54,577 nucleotides of DNA, from assembly GCA_003132025.1 (NCBI GenBank), contig PKWJ01000026.1, forward strand, positions 1 to 54,577, given 5' to 3'. The position numbers were made by a program, and so were the translations under genes. This stretch comes from Gammaproteobacteria bacterium. Lineage in GTDB: Bacteria; Pseudomonadota; Gammaproteobacteria; Steroidobacterales; Steroidobacteraceae. Numbering within the stretch: position 1 is the first letter of the stretch; each line of letters opens with the position of its first letter. The notes below the pieces were generated by a model. It did not search any database and was not told where the DNA came from. It saw nothing but the letters and a program-made list of their open reading frames with translations. Shown piece after piece: positions 24,455 to 33,435 of the stretch.

Positions 24455-25534
24455 TCACAGGTTTCCCGCCAGCAGCGGCGCCTGCTCCAGTGCTTCGCAC
24501 TGCTGCATCAGATCACCCACGTAGCCTTCCCAGAAACGTGCCTCGGCCGCCCATGGAAAGGCGCGCGGAAAGGCCGGATCCGCCCAGCGTTCGGCGACCC
24601 AGGCCGCATGATTGAGCATGCGCACCGCACGCAGCGGCTCCACCAACCGCAGTTCGCGGAACTCGATGGCGCCGAACTGGTTATAGCCCTCGACGATCTC
24701 AGCCCATTGGCCCTGCTGCTCGTCGGCATTGCCCGAGAGAAACATCCACAGGTCCTGCATGCGCGGGCCGTTCACGCAATCGTCCAGGTCGACCAGCAGC
24801 GGCCCGCGCTGTTGCCACAGGATGTTGCCCAGATGGCAGTCGCCGTGCAGACGGATGAGCGTCAGCGGCGCGACCTGCGCAAAAGCGGCTTCGATGCCGT
24901 CCACCAGCACGGCGCTGACCTCGGCGTAGCGCGCTCGCATGTGCTCAGGCATCAGCGGCGATCGCAGCAGGCTCGCGCGGGCGCGCGCACCCAGCAACGC
25001 GCGCTCCATGGTCGGCCGCGCCTGAAATCGACGGCGTGCGCCGACCGCATGAATTCGCGCCAGCGTACGGCCGAGCAGTTCGCGCGCGCCGGCCCGATCG
25101 AGTTCCGGTGCGGTGCCGGCGCACAGCGGAAACGCGGCCAGACGGAACTCGAGGTGCCGATGCAGTGTGCTGCCGGCCAGCAGCAGCGGCGCCGCCACCG
25201 GAATTTCCTCCGCCGCCAGTTCCGCAGCGAAGGCATGTTCCTCGAGAATCTGCTGGTCCGACCAGCGGCCGGCCCGATAGAACTTCAGCACCACCGGCTC
25301 GGCATCGATGCGACCGACTCGATATACCCGGTTTTCGTAGCTATTGAGCGCGAACAGGCGTCCGTCGGGCGCCAGCCCGATCGCCTCGGCGGCGTCCAGC
25401 ACCGCGTCCGGGGTCAGCGCCGCAAACGGCGTGCCGGCCCCGGCTGCGGCATCGCGGCCGCCGGTCGCACCCGAGGGCACAGGCTCCGCTCCGGGCTCGC
25501 CGGCTGCGCCCCGGCCGGTCCGCTTCGCGTTCAT
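24455..25534 (-). CDS. srkA: SrkA/YihE-like stress-response kinase
   Basis: 359-residue protein of the aminoglycoside-phosphotransferase kinase fold. E. coli SrkA (YihE, 328 residues) is a Ser/Thr kinase that counters MazEF-linked death under stress. Visible features are NSYENRVYRV and VVLKFYRAGRWS (nucleotide-binding Lys), the catalytic loop LHGDCHLGNILW and the metal-binding VDLDDCVNGP. The first ~40 residues are Gly/Ala/Pro-rich and not part of the fold, so either the protein carries a disordered extension or the start lies further in. It is transcribed away from galE. Confidence 0.88.
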   Translation of the reverse strand: MNAKRTGRGAAGEPGAEPVPSGATGGRDAAAGAGTPFAALTPDAVLDAAEAIGLAPDGRLFALNSYENRVYRVGRIDAEPVVLKFYRAGRWSDQQILEEHAFAAELAAEEIPVAAPLLLAGSTLHRHLEFRLAAFPLCAGTAPELDRAGARELLGRTLARIHAVGARRRFQARPTMERALLGARARASLLRSPLMPEHMRARYAEVSAVLVDGIEAAFAQVAPLTLIRLHGDCHLGNILWQQRGPLLVDLDDCVNGPRMQDLWMFLSGNADEQQGQWAEIVEGYNQFGAIEFRELRLVEPLRAVRMLNHAAWVAERWADPAFPRAFPWAAEARFWEGYVGDLMQQCEALEQAPLLAGNL

Positions 25535-25610
25535 ATCCGGCCACGCCGGCCATCGATTGCCGCTATCATTTCCGACCCACTCGAGCTATCTGTGGCGAGG
25601 TGTCGACGCC

Positions 25611-26603
25611 GTGTCCCAAAAAGCGATACTGATCACTGGCGGCGCAGGCTACATTGGCAGCCACGTGCTGCTGCAACTGCAATTGCGCGGCGAGCGCGTC
25701 GTTGCAATCGATAATCTCTACACCGGCTTTCGCCAGGCGGTGGGCACGGCGCCGCTGGTCATCGGTGACGTCGGCGACCGCGATCTGGTCGCGGGCGTCC
25801 TGCGCGAACACGAAATCGATACCGTCATGCACTTCGCCGCCAATACGATCGTACCGGAATCGGTACGCGATCCGCTCAAATACTACGGCAACAACACCTG
25901 CGCCACGCGCAACCTGCTCGAGACCTGCATGCACCATGGCGTGCGCCGGCTGGTGTTTTCCTCCACGGCGGCAGTCTACGGCATTCCGGCTGGCGGCATC
26001 GCCGACGAAGACATGCCGCCGGCTCCGGTCAATTCCTACGGCAGTTCAAAGCTTGTTTCGGAATGGATGCTGCGCGACCTTGCAGCGACCAGCGACTTTC
26101 GCTATGTCAGCCTGCGCTACTTCAACGTCGCCGGCTCCGATCCGCAAGGCCGCATCGGACAGTCCACGCGCACTGCCACGCTGCTGATCAAGGTGGCCTG
26201 CGAGGCCATCGTCGGCAAGCGGCCACACGTGTCGATCTTCGGCACCGATTACGACACGCCCGATGGCACCGGCGTACGCGATTACGTTCACGTCGAGGAC
26301 GTGGCACGCGCCCATGTCGACGCCCTCGACTATCTGCGTCGCGGCGGCGCCGCGGCGGTGTTCAATTGCGGCTACAGCCATGGCTACAGCGTGCGCGAGG
26401 TGCTGGCGAGTGTGCAGCGCATCGCCGGCCGAAACCTCGCGATCAGGGAGGAGCCACGACGTGCGGGTGACCCGCCGGTATTGATTGCCCGGGCCGACCG
26501 GATCCGCTCACAGCTCCGATGGAACCCGCAGTTCGATAACCTGGATGCGATCGTCGATAGCGCCCTGCGCTGGGAGCGCAAACTGCAGCAGAAGCCCTGG
26601 TAA
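25611..26603 (+). CDS. galE: UDP-glucose 4-epimerase GalE
   Basis: SDR enzyme interconverting UDP-glucose and UDP-galactose in the cytoplasm, 330 residues from the GTG at 25611 (preceded by GAGG). The NAD loop is GGAGYIGSH (about 10-18), with catalytic Ser118 (FSSTAAVYG), Tyr143 and Lys147 (NSYGSSK). The GalE signature RYFNVAGSDPQGRIGQ and FGTDYDTPDGTGVRDYVHV are present. An in-frame extension back to about 25344 lies antisense to the SrkA-like gene and is not conserved. It probably supplies sugar donors to the polysaccharide locus a few kb downstream. Confidence 0.95.
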   Translation: MSQKAILITGGAGYIGSHVLLQLQLRGERVVAIDNLYTGFRQAVGTAPLVIGDVGDRDLVAGVLREHEIDTVMHFAANTIVPESVRDPLKYYGNNTCATRNLLETCMHHGVRRLVFSSTAAVYGIPAGGIADEDMPPAPVNSYGSSKLVSEWMLRDLAATSDFRYVSLRYFNVAGSDPQGRIGQSTRTATLLIKVACEAIVGKRPHVSIFGTDYDTPDGTGVRDYVHVEDVARAHVDALDYLRRGGAAAVFNCGYSHGYSVREVLASVQRIAGRNLAIREEPRRAGDPPVLIARADRIRSQLRWNPQFDNLDAIVDSALRWERKLQQKPW

Positions 26604-26662
26604 CCAGCCCCGATAACGAGCCCGCGCCGGCCCCAAACCCCGCCGACAGGCCGCCGCGGTGC

Positions 26663-26704
26663 GCCATAGTGTGAGCGCGGCCGCGACTGGCCTCACACCA
26701 TGGC
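26663..26704. repeat. 13-bp inverted repeat upstream of glrK
   Basis: Arms GCCATAGTGTGAG (26663-26675) and CTCACACCATGGC (26692-26704) pair at 12 of 13 positions around a 16-base loop. The repeat ends 26 bases before the glrK start. No T-run follows, so it may be an operator or mRNA stem rather than a terminator for galE. Confidence 0.55.
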
Positions 26705-26730
26705 GTACGCCCCTGGCATAGAATGATTTG

Positions 26731-28197
26731 ATGGGCTGGCTGCTTCCCAAGTCTTTGAACGGTTTCCTGCTGCTCGGTCTGGGCTTTCTGGCGGGCCCGC
26801 TGCTGCTTGCGATCCTGCATGCGGCGGTGCAGATGCGACGCCTGTCGGATACCAGCCAGCAGCTGGTGGTCGACAGCGTCCAGAGCACGCGCCTGACCCA
26901 GGATATGTATGCGCAGATCGCGCTGCTGGAGCGCTCGGCGCGCCTGTACCAGGTATTGGGCGAGCCCACGGTACGGGCTTCGTTCCGAGAGCATGACGCC
27001 CGGCTGAGCGAAATCATCGCGACGCTGCGACAACGGCTGCGTGCGGCCGACGCGCCGGCGCAGTTGCAGCGCCTGGTCGATACGCAGCAGCGAATCGAGT
27101 CGCTGGTGCTGCCGGCTCCGGCACCCGCCGGCCAGGCGAGCGACCTGGCGCAGTCGTTCGTGCTGCTCGGCGATCTGGCCAACGGCGTCGCCAACCTGAC
27201 CGATCAGCAGATCGATGCCGAATCCCGCGACCTGCGCGCCCGAACCGACCAGGCGCAGCGCGAGCTGTTCCTGGAGTCGACGCTGCTGCTGCCGCTGATC
27301 GTGATCGTGGTGCTGCTGTTCGCCTTGCGCCTGAGCCGGCCGCTGCGGCAGATCGATCGTGCGATCGGCGAACTCGGCCGCGGCAATTTCTCCAACAGCA
27401 TCGTCATCAACGGTCCGGTGGATCTCGAGCGGCTTGGACACCAGCTCGAATGGCTGCGCAATCGACTGCTGGAGCTGGCACAGGAACGCAATCGCTTCCT
27501 GCGACATCTGTCGCACGAACTGAAGACTCCCCTGGCGAACATCCGCGAGGGCACCGAACTGCTGATGGATGGCGCGGTCGGCGAGCTCGAGTCCGGCCAG
27601 CGCGAGGTCACGGCGATCCTGCGTGACAACGGCATCAAGCTGCAGCGGCTGATCGAGAATCTGCTGAGCTTCAGCGCCTGGCAGAGCAACAGCACCGGCC
27701 TTGACGTCACCGAATTCCGCCTGCGGCCGGTGGTCAAGCAGGTATTGGAGAACCAACAGCTCACGCTGGTGTCTCAGCGGGTGCGGCTCGATGTGCGCGT
27801 CGAGGACGTAACCCTGGTAGCCGATAGAGGCAAGATTCGCTTGATCCTGGAGAACCTGCTGTCCAATGCCATCAAGTACTCCCCGCGCGGTGGCGTCATC
27901 TATCTGCGCGCCAGCACCAGCGGCGAGCAGCTGGTGCTGGAGGTGGGCGATAGCGGCCCCGGCATCCCACACGAGGATCGGGCCCGCATCTTCGATGCCT
28001 TCTATACCGGTCGGGCACCCGGCGGCCACGTGCGCGGAACCGGCATCGGGCTGTCGGTGGTGAACGAGTTCGTCAATGTTCATCACGGCACCGTGGAAAT
28101 AGTCGACGGCGAAGTTCCAGGGGCGCACTTCCGCATCCGCATGCCGCTGCGTGTGGCGCCGCCGGAAGCAGTGAAGAGGCAGGCCGATGCCGCCTGA
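26731..28197 (+). CDS. glrK: Sensor histidine kinase GlrK (QseE)
   Basis: Membrane kinase of the GlrK/GlrR (QseE/QseF) system, which in enterobacteria controls the sigma-54 promoter of the glmY sRNA and envelope functions. It has 488 residues from the ATG at 26731. Two membrane helices (about 11-31 and 183-201) flank a helical periplasmic domain of about 150 residues. A HAMP domain, the HisKA site H262 (RHLSHELKTPLANIREG) and the HATPase boxes (NLLSNAIKYSP, GDSGPGIP, GTGIGLSVV) follow. The HLSHELKTPLA.IREG signature is typical of this subfamily. Its end overlaps the lipoprotein gene by 11 bases. Confidence 0.92.
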   Translation: MGWLLPKSLNGFLLLGLGFLAGPLLLAILHAAVQMRRLSDTSQQLVVDSVQSTRLTQDMYAQIALLERSARLYQVLGEPTVRASFREHDARLSEIIATLRQRLRAADAPAQLQRLVDTQQRIESLVLPAPAPAGQASDLAQSFVLLGDLANGVANLTDQQIDAESRDLRARTDQAQRELFLESTLLLPLIVIVVLLFALRLSRPLRQIDRAIGELGRGNFSNSIVINGPVDLERLGHQLEWLRNRLLELAQERNRFLRHLSHELKTPLANIREGTELLMDGAVGELESGQREVTAILRDNGIKLQRLIENLLSFSAWQSNSTGLDVTEFRLRPVVKQVLENQQLTLVSQRVRLDVRVEDVTLVADRGKIRLILENLLSNAIKYSPRGGVIYLRASTSGEQLVLEVGDSGPGIPHEDRARIFDAFYTGRAPGGHVRGTGIGLSVVNEFVNVHHGTVEIVDGEVPGAHFRIRMPLRVAPPEAVKRQADAA

Positions 28198-28846
28198 CAG
28201 TCGCATCCGTGGCACCGGCATCGGTAGCGGCGCTGTGCTTGCCCTGGCGCTCGCGCTGTGCGGCTGTGCCCGCATGACGCCACTTCCGGAGCCACCGCCG
28301 CAGCGCAACGAAAACGTCGACGAGGATCGCGACGCCGCGGCGGCGGTACTGATGGGCAACACGTTTCAGACCATGCAGCGTCTGTCGCAGGCGCCGGCTG
28401 CCGAGCAGGCGGAACTGCTGGCGGCGGCCCGCTCGGGCTATGAGCGCTCGCCGCAGGGCGGTGCGCAACTACGCTATGCTCTGCTGCTGGCAACTCCCGG
28501 ACATCCGGGGCGCGATGCGCCGCAGGCACAGACGCTGCTGCGCCAGCTGGTCGCGCAGCCGGAAACGCTGGTGCCGATCGAGCGCGCCGTGGCGCTGGTG
28601 GAGCTCGCGCAGATCGATCGAGAGCTGGGCCTCAAGGCCGACAACGATCGCATGCAAGTCGATGCCCAGCGTGCCGAGCACGAGCGCGTCGCGGCCGCCG
28701 CCCAGCGCCGGCTGCAGGCGGAATTGGATGAAAACGCGAAACTGCGCAAGCAACTCGAGGATGCACAGACCAAGCTCGATGCCATTGCCAACATCGAACG
28801 CAACCTGAGCGATCGGAAAAACCCGACCGAGGTAAGCCCAAAGTGA
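28187..28846 (+). CDS. qseG: QseG-like lipoprotein of the GlrK/GlrR system
   Basis: 219-residue lipoprotein with a signal sequence and lipobox ending at Cys27 (ALALCGC). A helical, TPR-like middle region and a charged coiled coil (about 160-205) follow. It is poorly conserved at sequence level, so the name rests mainly on position: between glrK and glrR, overlapping both (4 bases with glrR). In E. coli QseG is an outer-membrane lipoprotein that binds and activates the kinase QseE. The same role here is inference. Confidence 0.75.
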   Translation: MPPDSRIRGTGIGSGAVLALALALCGCARMTPLPEPPPQRNENVDEDRDAAAAVLMGNTFQTMQRLSQAPAAEQAELLAAARSGYERSPQGGAQLRYALLLATPGHPGRDAPQAQTLLRQLVAQPETLVPIERAVALVELAQIDRELGLKADNDRMQVDAQRAEHERVAAAAQRRLQAELDENAKLRKQLEDAQTKLDAIANIERNLSDRKNPTEVSPK

Positions 28847-30192
28847 ATCAACCCGCTAAACGCAAAGCTCGCATCCTGGTGGTCGACGACGATCCGGGGC
28901 TGCTGCGCTTGCTGACGATTCGCCTGCGCGCAGAACAGTATGAAGTGGAACCGGTGGAGAACGGCGTGTTGGCGCTGGCTGCCGCGCTGCGTTTCCGTCC
29001 CGATCTGGTGATCTCCGACCTGCGAATGGACGAGCTCGACGGCATCGGCCTGCTCAAGGAGCTGCAGAGTCGATGGCCGGGACTCAAGGTCATCCTGCTG
29101 ACGGCGCACGGCACCATTCCGGATGCGGTGCAGGCCACACAGATGGGCGCCTTTGGCTTTCTGACCAAGCCGGTCGATAAACAGGAGTTGCTCGATCAGG
29201 TGCAAAAGGCACTCAAGATCTCCGGCTTCGTCGACACCGATCAGGATTGGCGCGCGGATTTCATTACACGCAGCCCGCTGATGGAGGAAAAGCTGGCCCA
29301 GGCGCATATGGTCGCGGGCACGGATGCGCGGGTACTGATCACCGGCGAGAGCGGCACCGGCAAGGAACTGCTCGCGCGCGCGATCCATAAGGCCAGCCCA
29401 CGCCGCAATCGCCCGTTCGTCTCGATTGACTGCAGCGCCATGGATGAGAACACGCTCGAAAGCGAGCTGTTTGGTCACGTCAAGGGAGCTTTCAGCGGCG
29501 CCACCAGCGAGCATCGCGGGCTGTTCCAGAGCGCCGAGGGCAGCACACTGCTGCTCGGGGAAATCGGCGACATGCCGATGCGCCTGCAGGTGCAGCTGTT
29601 GCGCGTGCTGCAGGACAATCTGATCCGACCGATGGGCAGCAACCAGGCCATCGCCACCAATGTGCGCCTGATCTCCTCCACGCACAGCGACCTGCAGCGA
29701 CTCATTGCCGGAGGACTGTTCCGTGAAGATCTCTACTACCGCCTGAACATCGTCCACATCGAGATGCCGTCGCTGAATCGGCGCCGTGAGGATATCGCGG
29801 TCTTGGTCGCGCACTTTCTGGCCGAGATCACCCGCGCGAGCGGCACCCACAAGATATACGCGCCCGAAGCGGTCGAGCTGCTCGCGACCACCGACTGGCC
29901 CGGCAACGTGCGCCAGCTGCAGAATGTTGTGCGGCAGAATGTCGCTCTGTCGCAAACACCGATCATTCCGGTGGAATTGGTGCAGCAGTCGCTCGGCGGC
30001 ACGCACGGCAGCAAACTGCCCTCGTTCGACGAGGCGCGGGAGGAATTCACGCGCAGCTACCTGTCGCAGATTCTGCAGATCACCAGCGGCAACGTCAGTC
30101 AGGCGGCCCGGCTCGCCAAGCGCAATCGCACCGATTTCTACAAACTTCTCGGCCGGCACCAGCTGGTGCCGGATGACTTCAAGGCCCATTAG
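28843..30192 (+). CDS. glrR: Sigma-54-type response regulator GlrR (QseF) with altered Walker B
   Basis: 449-residue NtrC-family regulator. The receiver carries the VVDDD acidic patch, Asp59 (VISDLRMDELDG) and Lys109 (LTKPVDKQ). The AAA+ domain has Walker A GESGTGKE (about 168-175), a GAFSGA loop (about 215-220) where GAFTGA is usual, and a Walker B that reads LLLGEIGDMP rather than LFLDEIGDMP, so the metal-coordinating Asp is Gly239 while Glu240 remains. The FREDLYYRLN and WPGNVRQL motifs and a Fis-type HTH (NVSQAARLAKRNRTDFYKLL) are intact. Family knowledge predicts sigma-54 activation; the Walker B change could weaken ATP hydrolysis. Confidence 0.92.
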   Translation: MNQPAKRKARILVVDDDPGLLRLLTIRLRAEQYEVEPVENGVLALAAALRFRPDLVISDLRMDELDGIGLLKELQSRWPGLKVILLTAHGTIPDAVQATQMGAFGFLTKPVDKQELLDQVQKALKISGFVDTDQDWRADFITRSPLMEEKLAQAHMVAGTDARVLITGESGTGKELLARAIHKASPRRNRPFVSIDCSAMDENTLESELFGHVKGAFSGATSEHRGLFQSAEGSTLLLGEIGDMPMRLQVQLLRVLQDNLIRPMGSNQAIATNVRLISSTHSDLQRLIAGGLFREDLYYRLNIVHIEMPSLNRRREDIAVLVAHFLAEITRASGTHKIYAPEAVELLATTDWPGNVRQLQNVVRQNVALSQTPIIPVELVQQSLGGTHGSKLPSFDEAREEFTRSYLSQILQITSGNVSQAARLAKRNRTDFYKLLGRHQLVPDDFKAH

Positions 30193-30233
30193 CCAGCGCG
30201 CGCCGCCATGACGGGCGCGAGCGAACCGAAGCC

Positions 30234-31436
30234 TCAGCCGTAGAACGCCGCGATGCGGCCGACCACGTACTGAATCTGCTCCGGCTCGAGCTCGGGGAAA
30301 ATCGGCAGCGCCAGCACCTCGCGCGCTGCGCTCTCGGTGACCGGAAAATCCCCGTCGCCATAGCCCAGATAGGCAAAGCACTGCTGCCGGTGCAGGGGCA
30401 CGGGATAATAGATCTCGCTGCCCACGCCCTGCTCACCCAGGAATTGCTTGAGCGCATCGCGCCGTGGCGCGCGGATCACATATTGATTCCAGGTATGACG
30501 GTATCCGGGAGTCACCGTCGGCGCCTGAATCTGACCGTTGAGTCCGGCGCGGGTGAATGCCGCCGCGTAGCAGGCCGCATTGCGCTGACGGGCGGCGGTC
30601 CAGCTGTCGAGCCGCCGCAGCTTGACGCCCAGCACCGCCGCCTGAATTTCGTCGAGCCGGAAGTTGCCGCCAATCAGCGCATGGTAGTACTTGGGCTTGC
30701 CGCCGTGCACACGCAGTACCCGCATGCGCTCGGCGAGCTCCGCGTCCTGAGTGGTGCACATGCCCGCATCGCCGAAGGCGCCGAGATTCTTGGTCGGGAA
30801 AAACGACAGACAGCCGATCTCGCTCATGCTGCCCGCGCGCCGAGCATCGGCGTCGTCCGCACCGATCGCCTGCGCCGCGTCTTCGATCACTTTCAGATCG
30901 AACTCGCGCGCAAGCTCCAGCAGCTGCCCCATATCAGCGCACTGGCCGTAGAGGTGCACCGGCATCAGCGCACTCACGTGCGCGCCGGTGCCGCGATTGA
31001 TCAACTTGCCGGCGCGGCGCTCGCACTGTCGATACAGAAACTCACGCACCGCCGCCGGATCGATATTGAAACTGCGCGCGTCGATGTCGCAGAACACGGG
31101 CCGTGCACCGGCGCGGGCTATGGTGCCCGCAGTGGCGAAAAACGTATGCGGCGTGGTGATGACCTCGTCCCCGGCACCCACTCCCAGGCTCATCAGCGCC
31201 AGCAGCAACGCGTCGGTGCCTGAGGAAACTCCGATCGCATGCGCGCAATTGCAGTACGCGGCCGCGGCCTGTTCGAATTCCAGCACGTATCGGCCAAGAA
31301 TAAATTGCTGATTTGCAAAGATATTCTCAACGATCGGCACAATTTCAGTCGCCAGCGTCTGGTACTGTCGCCGGAGATCCAGCAGTGGCACGGTCAGGTG
31401 CGGCGGTGGAGCGGTGGATTTTGCATGCTGTGACAT
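30234..31436 (-). CDS. DegT/DnrJ/EryC1/StrS-family sugar aminotransferase
   Basis: PLP enzyme that transaminates keto-sugar nucleotides, 400 residues from the ATG at 31436. Motifs include SSGTDALLLAL (phosphate-binding), PHTFFATAGTI, IEDAAQAIGA and the PLP Lys216 in SFFPTKNLGAFGDAGM. C-terminal HTWNQYVIR and YYPVPLHRQQCFAYLGY match the family. The relatives I recall make 3- or 4-amino deoxy sugars. It is divergent from the GSAM-like gene and convergent with glrR, and marks the left end of the polysaccharide locus. A decayed relative of its N-terminus lies at 33169-33291. Confidence 0.92.
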   Translation of the reverse strand: MSQHAKSTAPPPHLTVPLLDLRRQYQTLATEIVPIVENIFANQQFILGRYVLEFEQAAAAYCNCAHAIGVSSGTDALLLALMSLGVGAGDEVITTPHTFFATAGTIARAGARPVFCDIDARSFNIDPAAVREFLYRQCERRAGKLINRGTGAHVSALMPVHLYGQCADMGQLLELAREFDLKVIEDAAQAIGADDADARRAGSMSEIGCLSFFPTKNLGAFGDAGMCTTQDAELAERMRVLRVHGGKPKYYHALIGGNFRLDEIQAAVLGVKLRRLDSWTAARQRNAACYAAAFTRAGLNGQIQAPTVTPGYRHTWNQYVIRAPRRDALKQFLGEQGVGSEIYYPVPLHRQQCFAYLGYGDGDFPVTESAAREVLALPIFPELEPEQIQYVVGRIAAFYG

Positions 31437-31681
31437 AGTTCTCATTCGGTAGCGCCGGCAACCCGTAAAAGTCTGGCCAGCGATTCTATAGGAGGCGGTC
31501 CGCGCCGGGGCGACCCGCGCTCGCACGCTGCGCTCGGCCTGCCGGCTACCGGCGGCTTCGTGCAGATCGGTCTGGGGCGCGACAGCCACGGCCGGCTGGC
31601 GCGATTGCGTGCAGCAAGTCCGTGTAGGACCTGCCGAACAATGCGATCATGCGGAGGCGCAACACCGAGGCCTCAAAGCAC

Positions 31682-33037
31682 ATGCCCGCTAGACCATCCG
31701 AGCACAGCGCCTCCGCGGCGAATCACAGCCAGCGGTTTGACGAGAGCCGCAGGCTCAACGAGTTGGCTCACACGCTGATCCCAGGCGGTGGACACACCTA
31801 CGCTAAGGGAGCCGATCAGTTTCCCGAGCACATGCCCGGAATCATCGAACGCGGTGACGGCTGTCACGTGTGGGATGTGGATGGCAACGAGTTCATCGAG
31901 TATGGGATGGGCCTGCGCGCCGTAACCCTGGGTCACGCGTTTGCGCCGCTGATCACGGCCGTGCAGCAGACGCTGCCATCCGGGACCAACTACACGCGGC
32001 CGGCGCGCATCGAGATCGAATGCGCGCAGAAGTTCCTGTCCGTCATCGACTGGGCGGATATGGTCAAATTCTGCAAGGACGGGTCGGATGCGCTCGACGG
32101 CGCGGTGCGCCTGTCGCGCGCCTACACCGGCCGCGATCGAATCGCGATCTGCGCCGAACATCCGTTTTTCTCGACCAGCGACTGGTTCATCGGCTCCACC
32201 GACATGCCGGGCGGCGTTCCCGAGTCGGTGCGCGCTCAGACGGTAAAATTTCACTACAACGATCTCGCCAGCCTGCGCGAACTGTTCGCGCTGTATCCGG
32301 GACAGATCGCGTGCATCATCATGGAAGCCGCCCGCACGGAAGAACCGGTCGACGGTTTCCTGCAGGGGGTCAAGGCGCTGTGTCACGCGCATGGCGCGGT
32401 ATTCGTTCTCGACGAGATGATCACTGGCTTCCGCTGGCATCTTGGCGGGGCACAACCGGTGTACGGGGTTACTCCCGACCTGGCAACATTCGGCAAGGCG
32501 CTGGCCAACGGATATGCGTTGTCAGCACTGGCCGGCCGCCGCGAGATCATGGAACTGGGCGGCAGCCGCCACGCGCGCGAGCGGGTGTTTCTGCTGTCGA
32601 CCACGCACGGCGCCGAGAGCCACTCGCTGGCCGCGGGCATGGCAACGATGGATTTCTATCAGCACGAGCCGGTGGTGGAGCGACTCTACGCCCAGGGCAA
32701 GCGCCTGCGCACCGGCCTCGAGCAGCGAACCCAGGCACTGGGCCTGGGCGAGTATGTGGGCGTGACGAGTCGTGACTGCAATCTCCTCTATTACACCAAG
32801 GATGCCGACGGCAAGCCGAGCCAGCCGCTGCGCACACTGTTCCTGCAGGAGCTGCTGAGCGGCGGCGTCCTCGCGCCGTCGTTCGTAGTCAGCTACTCGC
32901 ATTCCAATGCCGATATCGACCGCACGCTCGATGTGGTTGAGGGGGCGTTGCGGGTCTATCAGCGCGCCCTGGAAGATGGTGTGGGTGCATTTCTGCAGAC
33001 CCGGCCGGTGCGGCCGGTGTTTCGCAGATTCGGCTGA
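31682..33037 (+). CDS. GSAM-like class III aminotransferase (polysaccharide-locus type)
   Basis: 451-residue PLP protein related to glutamate-1-semialdehyde 2,1-aminomutase. The PLP Lys is Lys272 (TFGKALANGYALSAL), with FVLDEMITGFR before it and VKFCKDGSDALDGAVRLSRAYTGR. I chose the ATG at 31682, preceded at a distance by GAGG, over the one at 31649. The setting, beside a DegT aminotransferase and glycan genes, argues against a haem-synthesis HemL and for amination of a sugar or a linked acid. That assignment is inference. The 245 bases between it and the divergent DegT gene hold nothing I can name. Confidence 0.85.
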   Translation: MPARPSEHSASAANHSQRFDESRRLNELAHTLIPGGGHTYAKGADQFPEHMPGIIERGDGCHVWDVDGNEFIEYGMGLRAVTLGHAFAPLITAVQQTLPSGTNYTRPARIEIECAQKFLSVIDWADMVKFCKDGSDALDGAVRLSRAYTGRDRIAICAEHPFFSTSDWFIGSTDMPGGVPESVRAQTVKFHYNDLASLRELFALYPGQIACIIMEAARTEEPVDGFLQGVKALCHAHGAVFVLDEMITGFRWHLGGAQPVYGVTPDLATFGKALANGYALSALAGRREIMELGGSRHARERVFLLSTTHGAESHSLAAGMATMDFYQHEPVVERLYAQGKRLRTGLEQRTQALGLGEYVGVTSRDCNLLYYTKDADGKPSQPLRTLFLQELLSGGVLAPSFVVSYSHSNADIDRTLDVVEGALRVYQRALEDGVGAFLQTRPVRPVFRRFG

Positions 33038-33168
33038 CATCGCCGGGCGGCACACCCGCGGCGCGGGAGCGAGGCGGGATTGGAGCGTGGGCGATCCGAC
33101 CCGAAATCCGGCGTCCGCACCGGTGCCGCCGTCGCGGCGGGCGCGCAATTGGCGCGTAACACGCCCGC

Positions 33169-33291
33169 CGATTCGAAATCCATCACATATCGATTGAGAA
33201 CAAATTGCTGATTCGCACAAATGTTTTACAGAATTGGCATGATTTCAGCTGCGATCGCCTGATACTGTCGTGCGAGATCGACCACCGGCAT
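33169..33291 (-). pseudogene. Decayed N-terminal fragment of a DegT-family aminotransferase
   Basis: Translating the minus strand from the ATG at 33291 gives MPVVDLARQYQAIAAEIMPI-L-stop-NICANQQFVLNRYVMDFES. This aligns without gaps to residues 17-56 of the intact aminotransferase at 30234-31436 (VPLLDLRRQYQTLATEIVPI-VENIFANQQFILGRYVLEFEQ). An in-frame TAA (33228-33226) sits where the intact protein has Glu37. After about 33165 the similarity ends. The 398 bases between the GSAM-like gene and the sugar phosphotransferase (33038-33435) hold this remnant and otherwise nothing recognisable. Confidence 0.85.
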
Positions 33292-33435
33292 GGCGAACGC
33301 CGGGGGCTGTGTGGCGGATCGCACGCGCACCGAGGTAGGCCTGGCCCCATGGCGCATGATTAGTATGTTCTCAAGACACGATTTCATGCCGCGCGGGTGC
33401 GGCGCGCGCGGCGGTCGTCGTGGCCGGGGCGATCG

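Noticed and set aside
4519-30381. Very long readings antisense to real genes, for example plus 4519-6258, minus 10682-12490, plus 20700-23000, plus 23882-25714, minus 26443-28362 and minus 28474-30381
   Set aside because: Each lies opposite a well-conserved gene, has no family motif and an odd His/Gln/Arg-rich composition. They arise from high GC content in the third codon position of the true genes.
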